Origin: Anaerolineae bacterium
GTDB taxonomy: Bacteria > Chloroflexota > Anaerolineae > Promineifilales > Promineifilaceae
Direction of reading: 5' to 3'
DNA length: 64,000 bases
NCBI GenBank assembly: GCA_023954475.1
Contig: JAMLHW010000002.1
Span: 539,562-603,561, forward strand
Positions 10,205 through 17,320 of the stretch are shown here, piece after piece. The position numbers were made by a program, and so were the translations under genes. Each line of letters starts with the position of its first letter. Position 1 is the first letter of the stretch. The notes under the pieces are model-generated. The model did no database searches. It saw nothing but the letters and a program-made list of their open reading frames with translations, and was not told where the DNA came from.

Positions 10205-11095
10205 CTATTTCGAAACCTGGCCCCACATGTTGAACAGATAACGCCGGATGAAGAAGATGAAGATCATCGACGGAATCAACATGAAAAACGCCCCGGCAAA
10301 TTGATATGCTTGCGACGACTGACTCAGTGTGTTGAATACCTGCGCCGGCAAAGTACGATTTTGAATAGTCAGCACGCTGGCTGCAAACACTTCGTTCCAG
10401 GACATGACAAACGTGAATATTGCTGCTGCGGCAATACCCGGAAGCACCAGCGGCAAAACGACCTGTCTAAAAGCCTGAATCGGCGTGCAGCCGAAAACTT
10501 TTGCAGCTTCCTCCAATTCATAGGGCACACTGGCAAAAACACTGCCAATAATTAGAATTGTCGTCGGCAGAGTTAGTGCTGTATGCATTAACGCCAAACT
10601 GTAGATGCTGTCGAAGATGCCGAAATTGATAAAGACCACGACCAATGGAATCGCCAGCACGACGATGGGAAAGGCACGGACCATCAATACAGATAGTCTG
10701 TAAGTGTCGCGACCCTTGAAGATATATCGTGAAATCGCATATCCGGCTGGCGCAGCAATTATCGTAGACAACACCAACGTAATGACAGCAACGGTGACGC
10801 TGTTGATGATGCCGGGAACGATTCCTTCCGAACTCAGGAAGAATCGCATCGTTTCCAGCGAGAATTCGATGAAGGGCAGCACCCCTTTGGGATAGGCACG
10901 CACGTTTGCGGGCGTGGTTAGTGCCATGGAACCGATGAACCAAATGGGTACGACGATCCAAAGCAGAATCAAGATGGCAACCAGATACGTAAAGCCTTTG
11001 CTCAGTCTGCGGCGGCGCAGCATTTTGCGATGAATGGCCTTGACTTCGGCCGATGCCTGAGCAGGTTGTGTCGTTTTCTGAGTAGTGACTGTCAT
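10205..11095 (-). CDS. ABC sugar transporter permease, MalG-like
   Basis: 296 aa with six predicted membrane segments, the first near residues 35-57. The cytoplasmic EAA loop, which contacts the ATPase, reads EEAAKVFGCTPIQAFRQVVLP near 195-215. This is the inner-membrane permease of the MalG/binding-protein-dependent sugar family. Its start overlaps the preceding permease gene by 4 nt (ATGA), indicating coupled translation and a heterodimeric translocation pore with that protein. Confidence 0.92.
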   Translation of the reverse strand: MTVTTQKTTQPAQASAEVKAIHRKMLRRRRLSKGFTYLVAILILLWIVVPIWFIGSMALTTPANVRAYPKGVLPFIEFSLETMRFFLSSEGIVPGIINSVTVAVITLVLSTIIAAPAGYAISRYIFKGRDTYRLSVLMVRAFPIVVLAIPLVVVFINFGIFDSIYSLALMHTALTLPTTILIIGSVFASVPYELEEAAKVFGCTPIQAFRQVVLPLVLPGIAAAAIFTFVMSWNEVFAASVLTIQNRTLPAQVFNTLSQSSQAYQFAGAFFMLIPSMIFIFFIRRYLFNMWGQVSK

Positions 11096-12486
11096 GCTCC
11101 AACCTCCTCTTGTGTGCGAATGGTGCGCAGGTAGAACACGGCGCTAACCATCGAGATCAGCAAAATGAACCCGGCAAATGATGCCGCTACGTTCAAATTG
11201 CGGAAATCAAAGTATTGTCGATACGTCTCGCGCGCCAGCACCGTGACGATATCGCCACCGCTCAACGCGACTACGACGGCAAATACTTGCAGTGCGAGAA
11301 TCGTGCGTAAGATCAACGCCACCTGTAAGCTGGGTTTCAAGAGTGGCAGAATGACATGCCGCAACCGCTGCCACAAACCGGCACCAAACAACTCTGCCGC
11401 TTCCAGTACTTCGGAAGAAATCGCTTGCAGCCCGGAGACGACAATGACCATCACGATGGATGTCGCCCGCCATACTTCTGCCAACACAATGGCAATGATG
11501 ATCCAGTAACGCGTTTCGGCCGAAAGGTAGGTCACTGGCGCGTCGATAATTCCCAGACCCTGCAAAATCGTATTCAGATAGCCGTTGGTCGTAAAGATCG
11601 AAAACCAGACAATACCAACGGCAAGATCAGAAGCTGCAAGCGGAATGGCAAACACATAGAGGAACAGACCCTGACCCTTCAAATTGGCCTGAATCACCAA
11701 CGCCATGATGATCGCCAAAATAAACTGGATCGGAATGATCAACACCATCAGCAACAACGTTGTACCCAACGCCGGCCAGAAAAAGCGGTCGTTGACCATT
11801 TTCTGAACATATTCGCTCGTCAATGCACCTGAATTACCGCGATCAACGCGTCCATTGGTGCCTTCTTCAAAAACCTGAATGTAGCGGGACGGCGACCAAC
11901 CCTCAACAGTTGTACCATCTTCGTCAACACCTCTGACCAGGTACCAAACTTCCAGCACAGTAAGACCATCAATGGTGACCTCGGTGCGTGCTTCCAACTG
12001 TCCGACGATTTCACTGGCTTCATTCTCAGCAGCGTAAATTGTAGTCAAAGGATCGGCATCACTGCCCAATTTAGTGCGCACAGAACCACCGGTAGGCGTA
12101 CCGGCGTCGTTTTCTTCCCGTACACGGATACGAGCCTCAGGCACCCATCCGCTAATCGGCGCGCCATCCGTACCCAAACCGGTTATTTGATACCAAATTT
12201 CCGTTTGTAGATTGCCTTCATCAAGTTCGTCAACCGGAACCTCATTCCCCTGCTGATCCAGAATGGCAACAGCCGTTCCCTGTGGTAGCTTGCCGGCTTC
12301 GTCACTATTCTGGGATGCTTCTACCTGCAAAATCAGATTTGCCTCATCATTCCATACAGCCAGTGTTAAGCCACGAACCATCGGCCAAGCAAAAAAGACG
12401 GCAAGGTAGACCAGTGACGGCAAAATCAATACATAGGGAGCCCAATTGTATTTCTTCTTTTGTCGCGCCTGTTGATTTGTACTCAT
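11092..12486 (-). CDS. ABC sugar transporter permease, MalF-like, with two SH3b-like domains inserted after TM1
   Basis: 464 aa, about 150 longer than a minimal MalF-type permease. TM1 lies at about residues 18-40. Residues 50-225 form an extracytoplasmic insertion containing two related units. Each has a Trp-Tyr strand and a closing GW.P motif: EIWYQITGLGTDGAPISGWVPEARI, read in part, and VWYLVRGVDEDGTTVEGWSPSRYI, read in part. These resemble bacterial SH3 (SH3b) domains. The remaining five membrane segments follow from about residue 238, with the EAA loop ELFGAGLWQRLRHVILPLLKP. The partner is the MalG-like permease it overlaps by 4 nt. The insertion might contact the binding protein or the cell envelope; this is inferred. 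Confidence 0.88.
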   Translation of the reverse strand: MSTNQQARQKKKYNWAPYVLILPSLVYLAVFFAWPMVRGLTLAVWNDEANLILQVEASQNSDEAGKLPQGTAVAILDQQGNEVPVDELDEGNLQTEIWYQITGLGTDGAPISGWVPEARIRVREENDAGTPTGGSVRTKLGSDADPLTTIYAAENEASEIVGQLEARTEVTIDGLTVLEVWYLVRGVDEDGTTVEGWSPSRYIQVFEEGTNGRVDRGNSGALTSEYVQKMVNDRFFWPALGTTLLLMVLIIPIQFILAIIMALVIQANLKGQGLFLYVFAIPLAASDLAVGIVWFSIFTTNGYLNTILQGLGIIDAPVTYLSAETRYWIIIAIVLAEVWRATSIVMVIVVSGLQAISSEVLEAAELFGAGLWQRLRHVILPLLKPSLQVALILRTILALQVFAVVVALSGGDIVTVLARETYRQYFDFRNLNVAASFAGFILLISMVSAVFYLRTIRTQEEVGA

Positions 12487-12505
12487 ATCACAGACTCCTT
12501 AGCTT

Positions 12506-12542
12506 AAAAGAAAAGCGGGATGCACTGACAAGTACATCCCGC
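12506..12542 (-). terminator. Intrinsic terminator between binding-protein and permease genes
   Basis: On the minus strand GCGGGATG pairs with CATCCCGC across a 12-nt loop and is followed by TTTTCTTTT. It lies between the stop of the solute-binding protein (12555) and the start of the MalF-like permease (12486). A leaky terminator here would raise binding protein over membrane components, as is common in sugar ABC operons. Confidence 0.85.
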
Positions 12543-12554
12543 CGTCTAAAAAAC

Positions 12555-13994
12555 CTAATTGCTAATCTGGCATGGTCCGCTGCTGGATGGGTCAGGTGCC
12601 CAGCACGGAGCACCTGTCTCGTCTAGCAATGCTTGCAGATTGGCTGCTTCTTCGTCCAATACAGATTGAATGTCTTCGCCTTCCAATACGATGCGGTCGA
12701 AGGCATTCTTAAAAATCTGATTGATTTCACCGCCGCGCTCACCTAAACCGACCGGCAACAGTGCGGGCAATGCATCGGAAGCATTCGCTTGCGCCGACAC
12801 GGCCGCTGCTTCAATGGCGATGCCGGGCGGCATGTTGGACGTATCAACACCGTCTACAACCGGGAAGAAACCAAGCTCATTCAGAATCATGCCTTGCACG
12901 TCGGGCCGTGTCAGGTACTCGATCAACTCAGCACCCGCTTCAGGATGGGGTGCATCAGCCGGAATACCAAGCCCAACGACCACAGGCATAAAGCCCCTTC
13001 CACCAGGACCAGCCGGAGCCGGGAAAGCGATGAATTTGTCAGGTTCGGCATTGTACGCATCCAGCAGACGGGCTGTATGGTCAAATGCTACCCAAACCTC
13101 ATCCGACAACAACGGTTCTTGCATGAACTCGTAATTGATCGACTCGGGATGGATGGTCGGCCACAGTGAGTCGCGTGCCCACTCCATCATTGCCACAGCC
13201 TCAGGGCTGTTGAACTCAGTCACCATACCGCCTGTGAAAGACGGCCACATGTAGCCTTCCAGGAAACGATGGAACAAACCAGCATGCGGCAGACCACATT
13301 TGGTTTCACCGGTTCCTTCGAGCAGGTTTTGGCACCATTCACCGAGTTGTTCCCAGGTCAGTGCGTTGACATCAGCACCATCAGGCAGATAGTCCAGCGC
13401 TGCAACATTGGCACCCATGATGTAGGTGGCCTGCATCCACGGAACGTAGTACAAGAAATCATCTGTTCCCAGCAAGCCGGTTTCCAGGAAAGCGGGGGCG
13501 ATATCACGATCTGCAGAAAGATCATCCGCGATGTCGATTAAGTTCATCATCGCATCCTCGCGCTGGAGGGGCGGGAATGTGCCGTGCAACGCACCAATGA
13601 CATCGATTTCGCCACTACCGGATTGGGCACCGGCCAGCACGAGGTCGATCAACGGCCCTTCTTCGGAGGCATTCACATCAAAGCCGCCTTGTTGCAGAAT
13701 GGCGCGGAATTTTTCCTGTTCTTCAATTGGCCCGAATTGCGTGGAGAAAAAGACAGCGTCGGCCATCATTTCATCATCGGCCATCGCTTCGTCGTCAGCC
13801 ATCGCTTCGTCGTCAGCCATCGCTTCGTCGTCAGCCATCGCTTCGTCATCGGCCATCGCCTCATCATCGGCCGATGTGTCTGTTTCCGTTGTTGTCGTAT
13901 CCTCTTGCGTTGGTTCGGCCGAATCGGTTCCACAGGCTGCCAGCACCATTATCATGATCAGTACCAGCGCCAGTAACTTCAGATATTTGGACAT
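12555..13994 (-). CDS. Extracellular solute-binding lipoprotein of the sugar ABC importer
   Basis: 479 aa. The N-terminus is a lipoprotein signal (hydrophobic stretch, then LAAC lipobox with Cys21). After a Thr/Asp/Glu-rich stretch come several copies of the hexapeptide ADDEAM (about residues 43-78), an acidic linker between the lipid anchor and the binding domain. The rest is a family 1-type binding protein (VFFSTQFGPIEEQEKF..., DVIGALHGTFPPL, VAFDHTARLLDAY, EAGAELIEYLTRPDVQG). A good AAGGAG site precedes the ATG. It is the first structural gene after the LacI regulator and presents the solute to the two permeases downstream. Confidence 0.92.
   Translation of the reverse strand: MSKYLKLLALVLIMIMVLAACGTDSAEPTQEDTTTTETDTSADDEAMADDEAMADDEAMADDEAMADDEAMADDEMMADAVFFSTQFGPIEEQEKFRAILQQGGFDVNASEEGPLIDLVLAGAQSGSGEIDVIGALHGTFPPLQREDAMMNLIDIADDLSADRDIAPAFLETGLLGTDDFLYYVPWMQATYIMGANVAALDYLPDGADVNALTWEQLGEWCQNLLEGTGETKCGLPHAGLFHRFLEGYMWPSFTGGMVTEFNSPEAVAMMEWARDSLWPTIHPESINYEFMQEPLLSDEVWVAFDHTARLLDAYNAEPDKFIAFPAPAGPGGRGFMPVVVGLGIPADAPHPEAGAELIEYLTRPDVQGMILNELGFFPVVDGVDTSNMPPGIAIEAAAVSAQANASDALPALLPVGLGERGGEINQIFKNAFDRIVLEGEDIQSVLDEEAANLQALLDETGAPCWAPDPSSSGPCQISN
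13760..13878 (-). repeat. 18-bp tandem repeat encoding ADDEAM units
   Basis: About six copies of an 18-bp unit (plus-strand form gcttcgtcgtcagccatc) lie in tandem inside the binding-protein gene, differing mainly at third codon positions. Several adjacent copies are identical, so the number could change by replication slippage without shifting frame. The final copy runs into a TCGGCCGA at 13868. Confidence 0.9.
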
Positions 13995-14137
13995 TTTCTT
14001 CTCCTTGTGATTTGGTTTGCGAGGTAATTTGGCTCCTGCAGCCTCACCTCATTGGCATTTACTCCGATAATTCAATGCATGTCTTGTATACGATATCAAG
14101 CACCTCCTTGGCGGTTACATATCCTTTGGCCGGCAGA
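13995..14137 (-). other. Spacer between the LacI gene and the binding-protein gene
   Basis: These 143 bp separate two co-directional genes. They contain the AAGGAG ribosome-binding site of the binding protein and an imperfect CTTG...CAAG inverted repeat near 14084-14101. No second copy of the LacI operator is present, so the structural genes probably depend on the promoter upstream of the regulator. A weak internal promoter cannot be excluded. Confidence 0.5.
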
Positions 14138-15154
14138 TCAAGGACAGGGGCCACTGGATTGGCGCACGACCAATGTCGAACTCAAAATGATTTGTTTTTC
14201 CTCAATCGGTTCATGATTGATCAATTGCAGGAGCATTTTGCTGACCATTTTGCCCATATGGCGGGCAGATTGATGAATTGTCGTCAGCGGAGGAGTGACG
14301 TAGCGGGACAGCAAAATATCATCATATCCCGTAGTGCTCACGTCATGTCCGACGCGCAGCCCGCGCTCTTGTGCCTCAGCGACGGCGCCAATAGCCAACA
14401 GATCATTGACAGCCACGATGGCGGTTGGCGGCACAGGTCGATCCAATAATTGCGCCGCAGCTGCTTGTCCGGAAGGCTGGCGGAACAGCGTCTCAATAAT
14501 CATATCGTCGTTCACAGGCAAATTGTGAGCACGCAACCCATCAATGAATCCCTGTACACGATGGTAGGCTTTGGTAAGATAAAGCGGTTCGGAGACACAG
14601 GCAAACCGCTTGTGTCCCAGAGAAACGAGATGGTCGACAATCAGCCGCATAGCGGCATAGCCGTCATCATCAACCAGATGAAAATCATTGTCATTTTCGG
14701 TTCGGCCGAAAGCGACGAACGGAATGTCGTGTTCGCGCAACAAATTAATGCGCACATCCTCGCGCATCGTACGCACCACGATAAACCCGTCAAAGCGCCG
14801 ACTGCGAATGAGGCGCAAATAGGTCTGGTGTTCGACTTCGTGCGAACTGGTAGAGACGTTGAGATTATAAGCTCGGGACGCCGTCTCCTCGACGACACCG
14901 GTCAGGAAATGGCTGAAGAAGGGATCTGAGAAACGCAGTTCCGTCGAGAGCGGCAGGATAAGACCGATCGTATCCGTGCGACGCCGCTGCAAGTTTCGCG
15001 CAGTCGTATTGGGTTCGTAGCCCAATGCTTCTGCGACCCGTTCAATCTTGCGCCGTGTCTCCTCTGCGACATCACTATAGCCGTTCAGGGCACGCGAGGC
15101 AGTTGTGACGGAGACACCAGCTTCTCGGGCAATGTCCTTGAGGTTTGCAGCCAC
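14138..15154 (-). CDS. LacI family transcriptional regulator of the solute operon
   Basis: 338 aa. The N-terminal helix-turn-helix and hinge are canonical (LKDIAREAGVSVTTASRALNG, then AEALGYEPNTTARNLQRRRT). The periplasmic-binding-like sensor domain follows (TIGLILP, RRFDGFIVV, GHKRFACVS, PTAIVAVNDLLAIGA, TTGYDDILLSRYVTPPLTTI). The start is GTG, with AGGA six bases upstream. It is the first gene of the minus-strand transcription unit that continues into the importer and glycosidase genes. It should repress its own operon by binding the two 18-bp operators at 15194-15242, released by a sugar ligand that the sequence does not identify. Confidence 0.93.
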   Translation of the reverse strand: MAANLKDIAREAGVSVTTASRALNGYSDVAEETRRKIERVAEALGYEPNTTARNLQRRRTDTIGLILPLSTELRFSDPFFSHFLTGVVEETASRAYNLNVSTSSHEVEHQTYLRLIRSRRFDGFIVVRTMREDVRINLLREHDIPFVAFGRTENDNDFHLVDDDGYAAMRLIVDHLVSLGHKRFACVSEPLYLTKAYHRVQGFIDGLRAHNLPVNDDMIIETLFRQPSGQAAAAQLLDRPVPPTAIVAVNDLLAIGAVAEAQERGLRVGHDVSTTGYDDILLSRYVTPPLTTIHQSARHMGKMVSKMLLQLINHEPIEEKQIILSSTLVVRQSSGPCP

Positions 15155-15193
15155 AACACATCCTGTGGAATCAATCGGACCTGCTAATTCGTT

Positions 15194-15211
15194 ATCCGAA
15201 ACGTTTCGGAT
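15194..15211. promoter_or_regulatory. LacI-type operator O1 (downstream)
   Basis: A perfect 18-bp palindrome, ATCCGAAACGTTTCGGAT, with the central AACGTT typical of LacI-family operators. It starts at about the predicted transcription start of the minus-strand promoter. Its centre is 31 bp, close to three helical turns, from the second identical copy. Confidence 0.9.
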
Positions 15212-15218
15212 ACTTTAC

Positions 15219-15247
15219 AGTGTAATCCGAAACGTTTCGGATGTCAA
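15219..15247 (-). promoter_or_regulatory. Sigma-70-type promoter of the solute operon
   Basis: On the minus strand TTGACA (15247-15242) is followed by a 17-bp spacer and TACACT (15224-15219). The spacer is exactly the second operator copy, so repressor binding would exclude RNA polymerase. Predicted start is near 15212, leaving a leader of about 57 nt before the GTG of the LacI gene. Confidence 0.88.
15225..15242. promoter_or_regulatory. LacI-type operator O2 (between -35 and -10)
   Basis: The second identical copy of ATCCGAAACGTTTCGGAT. It fills the -35/-10 spacer and shares one base with the -35 hexamer. Two identical operators spaced 31 bp apart on the same face of the helix suggest cooperative binding. 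Confidence 0.9.
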
Positions 15248-15262
15248 TAACGAATCGGTTCA

Positions 15263-15283
15263 ATTTGGGCAGTTTGCCCAAAT
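15263..15283. promoter_or_regulatory. Inverted repeat upstream of the operon promoter
   Basis: ATTTGGGC and GCCCAAAT are separated by AGTTT, just upstream of the -35 element of the LacI-operon promoter. The position would suit an activator or global regulator site. There is no T-run on either side, so it is unlikely to be a terminator. Confidence 0.45.
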
Positions 15284-15439
15284 CCCATGGCAAACGAGGC
15301 GGCTAACGACCAACCACGTGCATACCATCGGCTGACAGGGATGAAGTCGAGTTGAGATTCGGCCGAAAAACACCTATACTGTCGTCAACACGAGCAGCCG
15401 TCGCCGTAAAGCGGCGCTATCTTCATTCTGGAAAACGTG

Positions 15440-16276
15440 ATGAAAATAGAAAACCGTATCGTCGTTATCGCCGGCGGCAGTTCCGGCATCGGTTTGGGAA
15501 CGGCCCATGCCTTAGCTGAACGCGGCGCAGGTCGCATCGTCTTGCTGGCCCGCCAACAAGGCAAGCTGGATGCCGCAGCCGCAGCGGTCCACAGGCAACA
15601 CGGCACAGCTGTGTCCGTTTTTTCGGCCGATTTGGGCAGCGCAACAGCGGTTCAGGAGGTTGCCGCCCAAATCACAACCGACATCGGCCTGCCCGACATC
15701 CTCGTCAACAGCACCGGTGCCGGACTGCTGCTGGGCATGAGTCAAGCCGACGACGACAACATCGTAACCCACATTGAGAGTACCTGCTATGCCGGATTCT
15801 TCCTGACCCGCGCTTTTCTCGGCCCGATGATCGCACGCAATCGCGGCCACATCGTCTTTGTCGGTTCGCCGGCGGTCAATATCAGTTTCGCCGCAGCCGG
15901 TTACATTGCGTCGCGCAGCGCTGTGCGCGGCCTGGCGCAATCGCTCCGCTACGAGTTGAGCCAATGCGATGTCAATGTGACCTATGCAGAGCCGTCTCTG
16001 GTGTACGACTCAGAATACTTTGGTACTTACTCAGGCTCACTGCAGAAGTTTCCGCTTCTGGTACGCAGTCCACGCTTCCGCTTCATGCAACAGAATTCGG
16101 CCGAAGCGGGACGCATGATCGCCCGGGCCATTGAACGCAATCGACGCTACACCGGCCACTGGCTTTCGTACTCGCTGCGCTTGACGCCGTTTCTGAAACC
16201 GTTCTACGACTGGTTTTTTCGAGTTACGTCGCTGCCGGCCAGTCAAGGCGGCCCGCATTTCCCCAAATCGCGATAG
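15440..16276 (+). CDS. Short-chain dehydrogenase/reductase with Arg in place of the catalytic Lys
   Basis: About 278 aa, the size of extended-C-terminus classical SDRs. The cofactor motif GGSSGIGLG (TGxxxGxG type) is at about residues 13-21, and NSTGAG corresponds to the NAG motif. The catalytic region reads GSPAVNISFAAAGYIASR, so the usual YxxxK is YxxxR. The Ser and Tyr are in the right places, but the lysine that lowers the Tyr pKa is replaced by a basic residue, so activity may be altered. GTG at 15437 is an alternative start. It is followed without any spacing by a GNAT gene, so the two are probably co-transcribed. Confidence 0.85.
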   Translation: MKIENRIVVIAGGSSGIGLGTAHALAERGAGRIVLLARQQGKLDAAAAAVHRQHGTAVSVFSADLGSATAVQEVAAQITTDIGLPDILVNSTGAGLLLGMSQADDDNIVTHIESTCYAGFFLTRAFLGPMIARNRGHIVFVGSPAVNISFAAAGYIASRSAVRGLAQSLRYELSQCDVNVTYAEPSLVYDSEYFGTYSGSLQKFPLLVRSPRFRFMQQNSAEAGRMIARAIERNRRYTGHWLSYSLRLTPFLKPFYDWFFRVTSLPASQGGPHFPKSR

Positions 16277-16723
16277 ATGGACAAGCACATCGACATCCGG
16301 CTCGGCCCGGAGATTTCTGCTGACCAATTGGTCACTCTCTACAATGCGGTGGGCTGGTTTGCTTACACACGCGATGGCCGTAGTGCGCATCTGCCGACGG
16401 CGATCCGCAATTCGACCTATGTGGTGACAGCCTGGCACGCTGATCAACTCGTCGGACTGGCGCGAGGCCTGTCCGACGACGTGTCGATTTTCTATTTGCA
16501 GGATATTTTGGTGCATCCGGATTATCAGCGGACGGGAATCGGCCGAAGCCTGCTGCAAAACTGCCTCGACCGCTTTCACCATGTGCGCACAAAATTGCTG
16601 CTTACCGACGACGACGAAAAGCAAAAAGCATTCTACCGCTCGCTCGGTTTCACCAATACCAGTTCACTGCGCAAAATACGCATCAACACCTTCGTGCAGA
16701 TGAACAGCATCACGCTCGAATAG
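16277..16723 (+). CDS. GNAT family N-acetyltransferase
   Basis: 148 aa. The ATG follows the SDR stop codon directly, implying translational coupling. The acetyl-CoA site is clear at about residues 77-92 (LVHPDYQRTGIGRSLLQ), and DEKQKAFYRSLGF is the usual C-terminal signature. Family members acetylate small molecules or protein N-termini; the substrate is not apparent. It contains the last TCGGCCGA (16539) before a stretch of more than 5 kb without one. Confidence 0.85.
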   Translation: MDKHIDIRLGPEISADQLVTLYNAVGWFAYTRDGRSAHLPTAIRNSTYVVTAWHADQLVGLARGLSDDVSIFYLQDILVHPDYQRTGIGRSLLQNCLDRFHHVRTKLLLTDDDEKQKAFYRSLGFTNTSSLRKIRINTFVQMNSITLE

Positions 16724-16758
16724 GCAAAATCAAACTGACACTCAGGAGACCAAAACCC

Positions 16759-17121
16759 ATGTTAACTGCTTCCTGCCATTGCGGGGCCGTTCAGATCGAA
16801 GTCGACCATACACCGCCCTCGCTCACACAATGCACCTGCTCAATTTGCCGCCGCTATGCAGCATTATGGGCTTACTACACGCGCAAAACCGCACGCGTCC
16901 ACGCGGCAACCGGCGCGACCACCATCTACATGTGGAATGACAAAGTGATCGAATTTCATCACTGTACCACGTGTGGCTGTATCACCCACTACGAAGGCAT
17001 CGAGAAACACGACGACGAGCGCATCGCCGTCAATGCCAGAATGATGGCGCCAACTGACATTGTCGGTATCAAAATCCGCACCTTTGACGGCGCTGATACC
17101 TGGCAGTATTTGGATGAATAA
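16759..17121 (+). CDS. GFA-like (CENP-V/GFA) zinc-binding protein
   Basis: 120 aa. The zinc-ligand pattern of the glutathione-dependent formaldehyde-activating enzyme fold is intact: CHCG near residue 7, CTCSIC near 28-33, and CTTCGC near 74-79. Members of this family bind two zinc ions; most are not proven formaldehyde-activating enzymes, so the function here is open. An AGGAG site precedes the ATG. The gene lies inside the segment lacking the TCGGCCGA octamer. Confidence 0.82.
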   Translation: MLTASCHCGAVQIEVDHTPPSLTQCTCSICRRYAALWAYYTRKTARVHAATGATTIYMWNDKVIEFHHCTTCGCITHYEGIEKHDDERIAVNARMMAPTDIVGIKIRTFDGADTWQYLDE

Positions 17122-17320
17122 AGACCAAAAGCAAGTTTCAGGAAACTAACAAAGCGACTCGTCAATTGAGTTGCATTCGACTGTCTGGCTGTGATGGTCA
17201 GGATGTATGCAAACTCTCGCTGTGTGAACGGCTTACAACAGCTTGTAATTTGGGCTTCCCCAACTCATAGTTGGGAATACATCGATCTCCAACAACGCAA
17301 GAGATAGATTTTTGGGGAAT
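17122..17320. other. Convergent intergenic region with two hairpins
   Basis: The region between convergent genes holds two short perfect inverted repeats: TTACAA/TTGTAA at 17233-17248 and CCCAACT/AGTTGGG at 17259-17275. Neither is followed by a clear T-run, so they are weak terminator candidates. No gene is seen. Confidence 0.45.
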
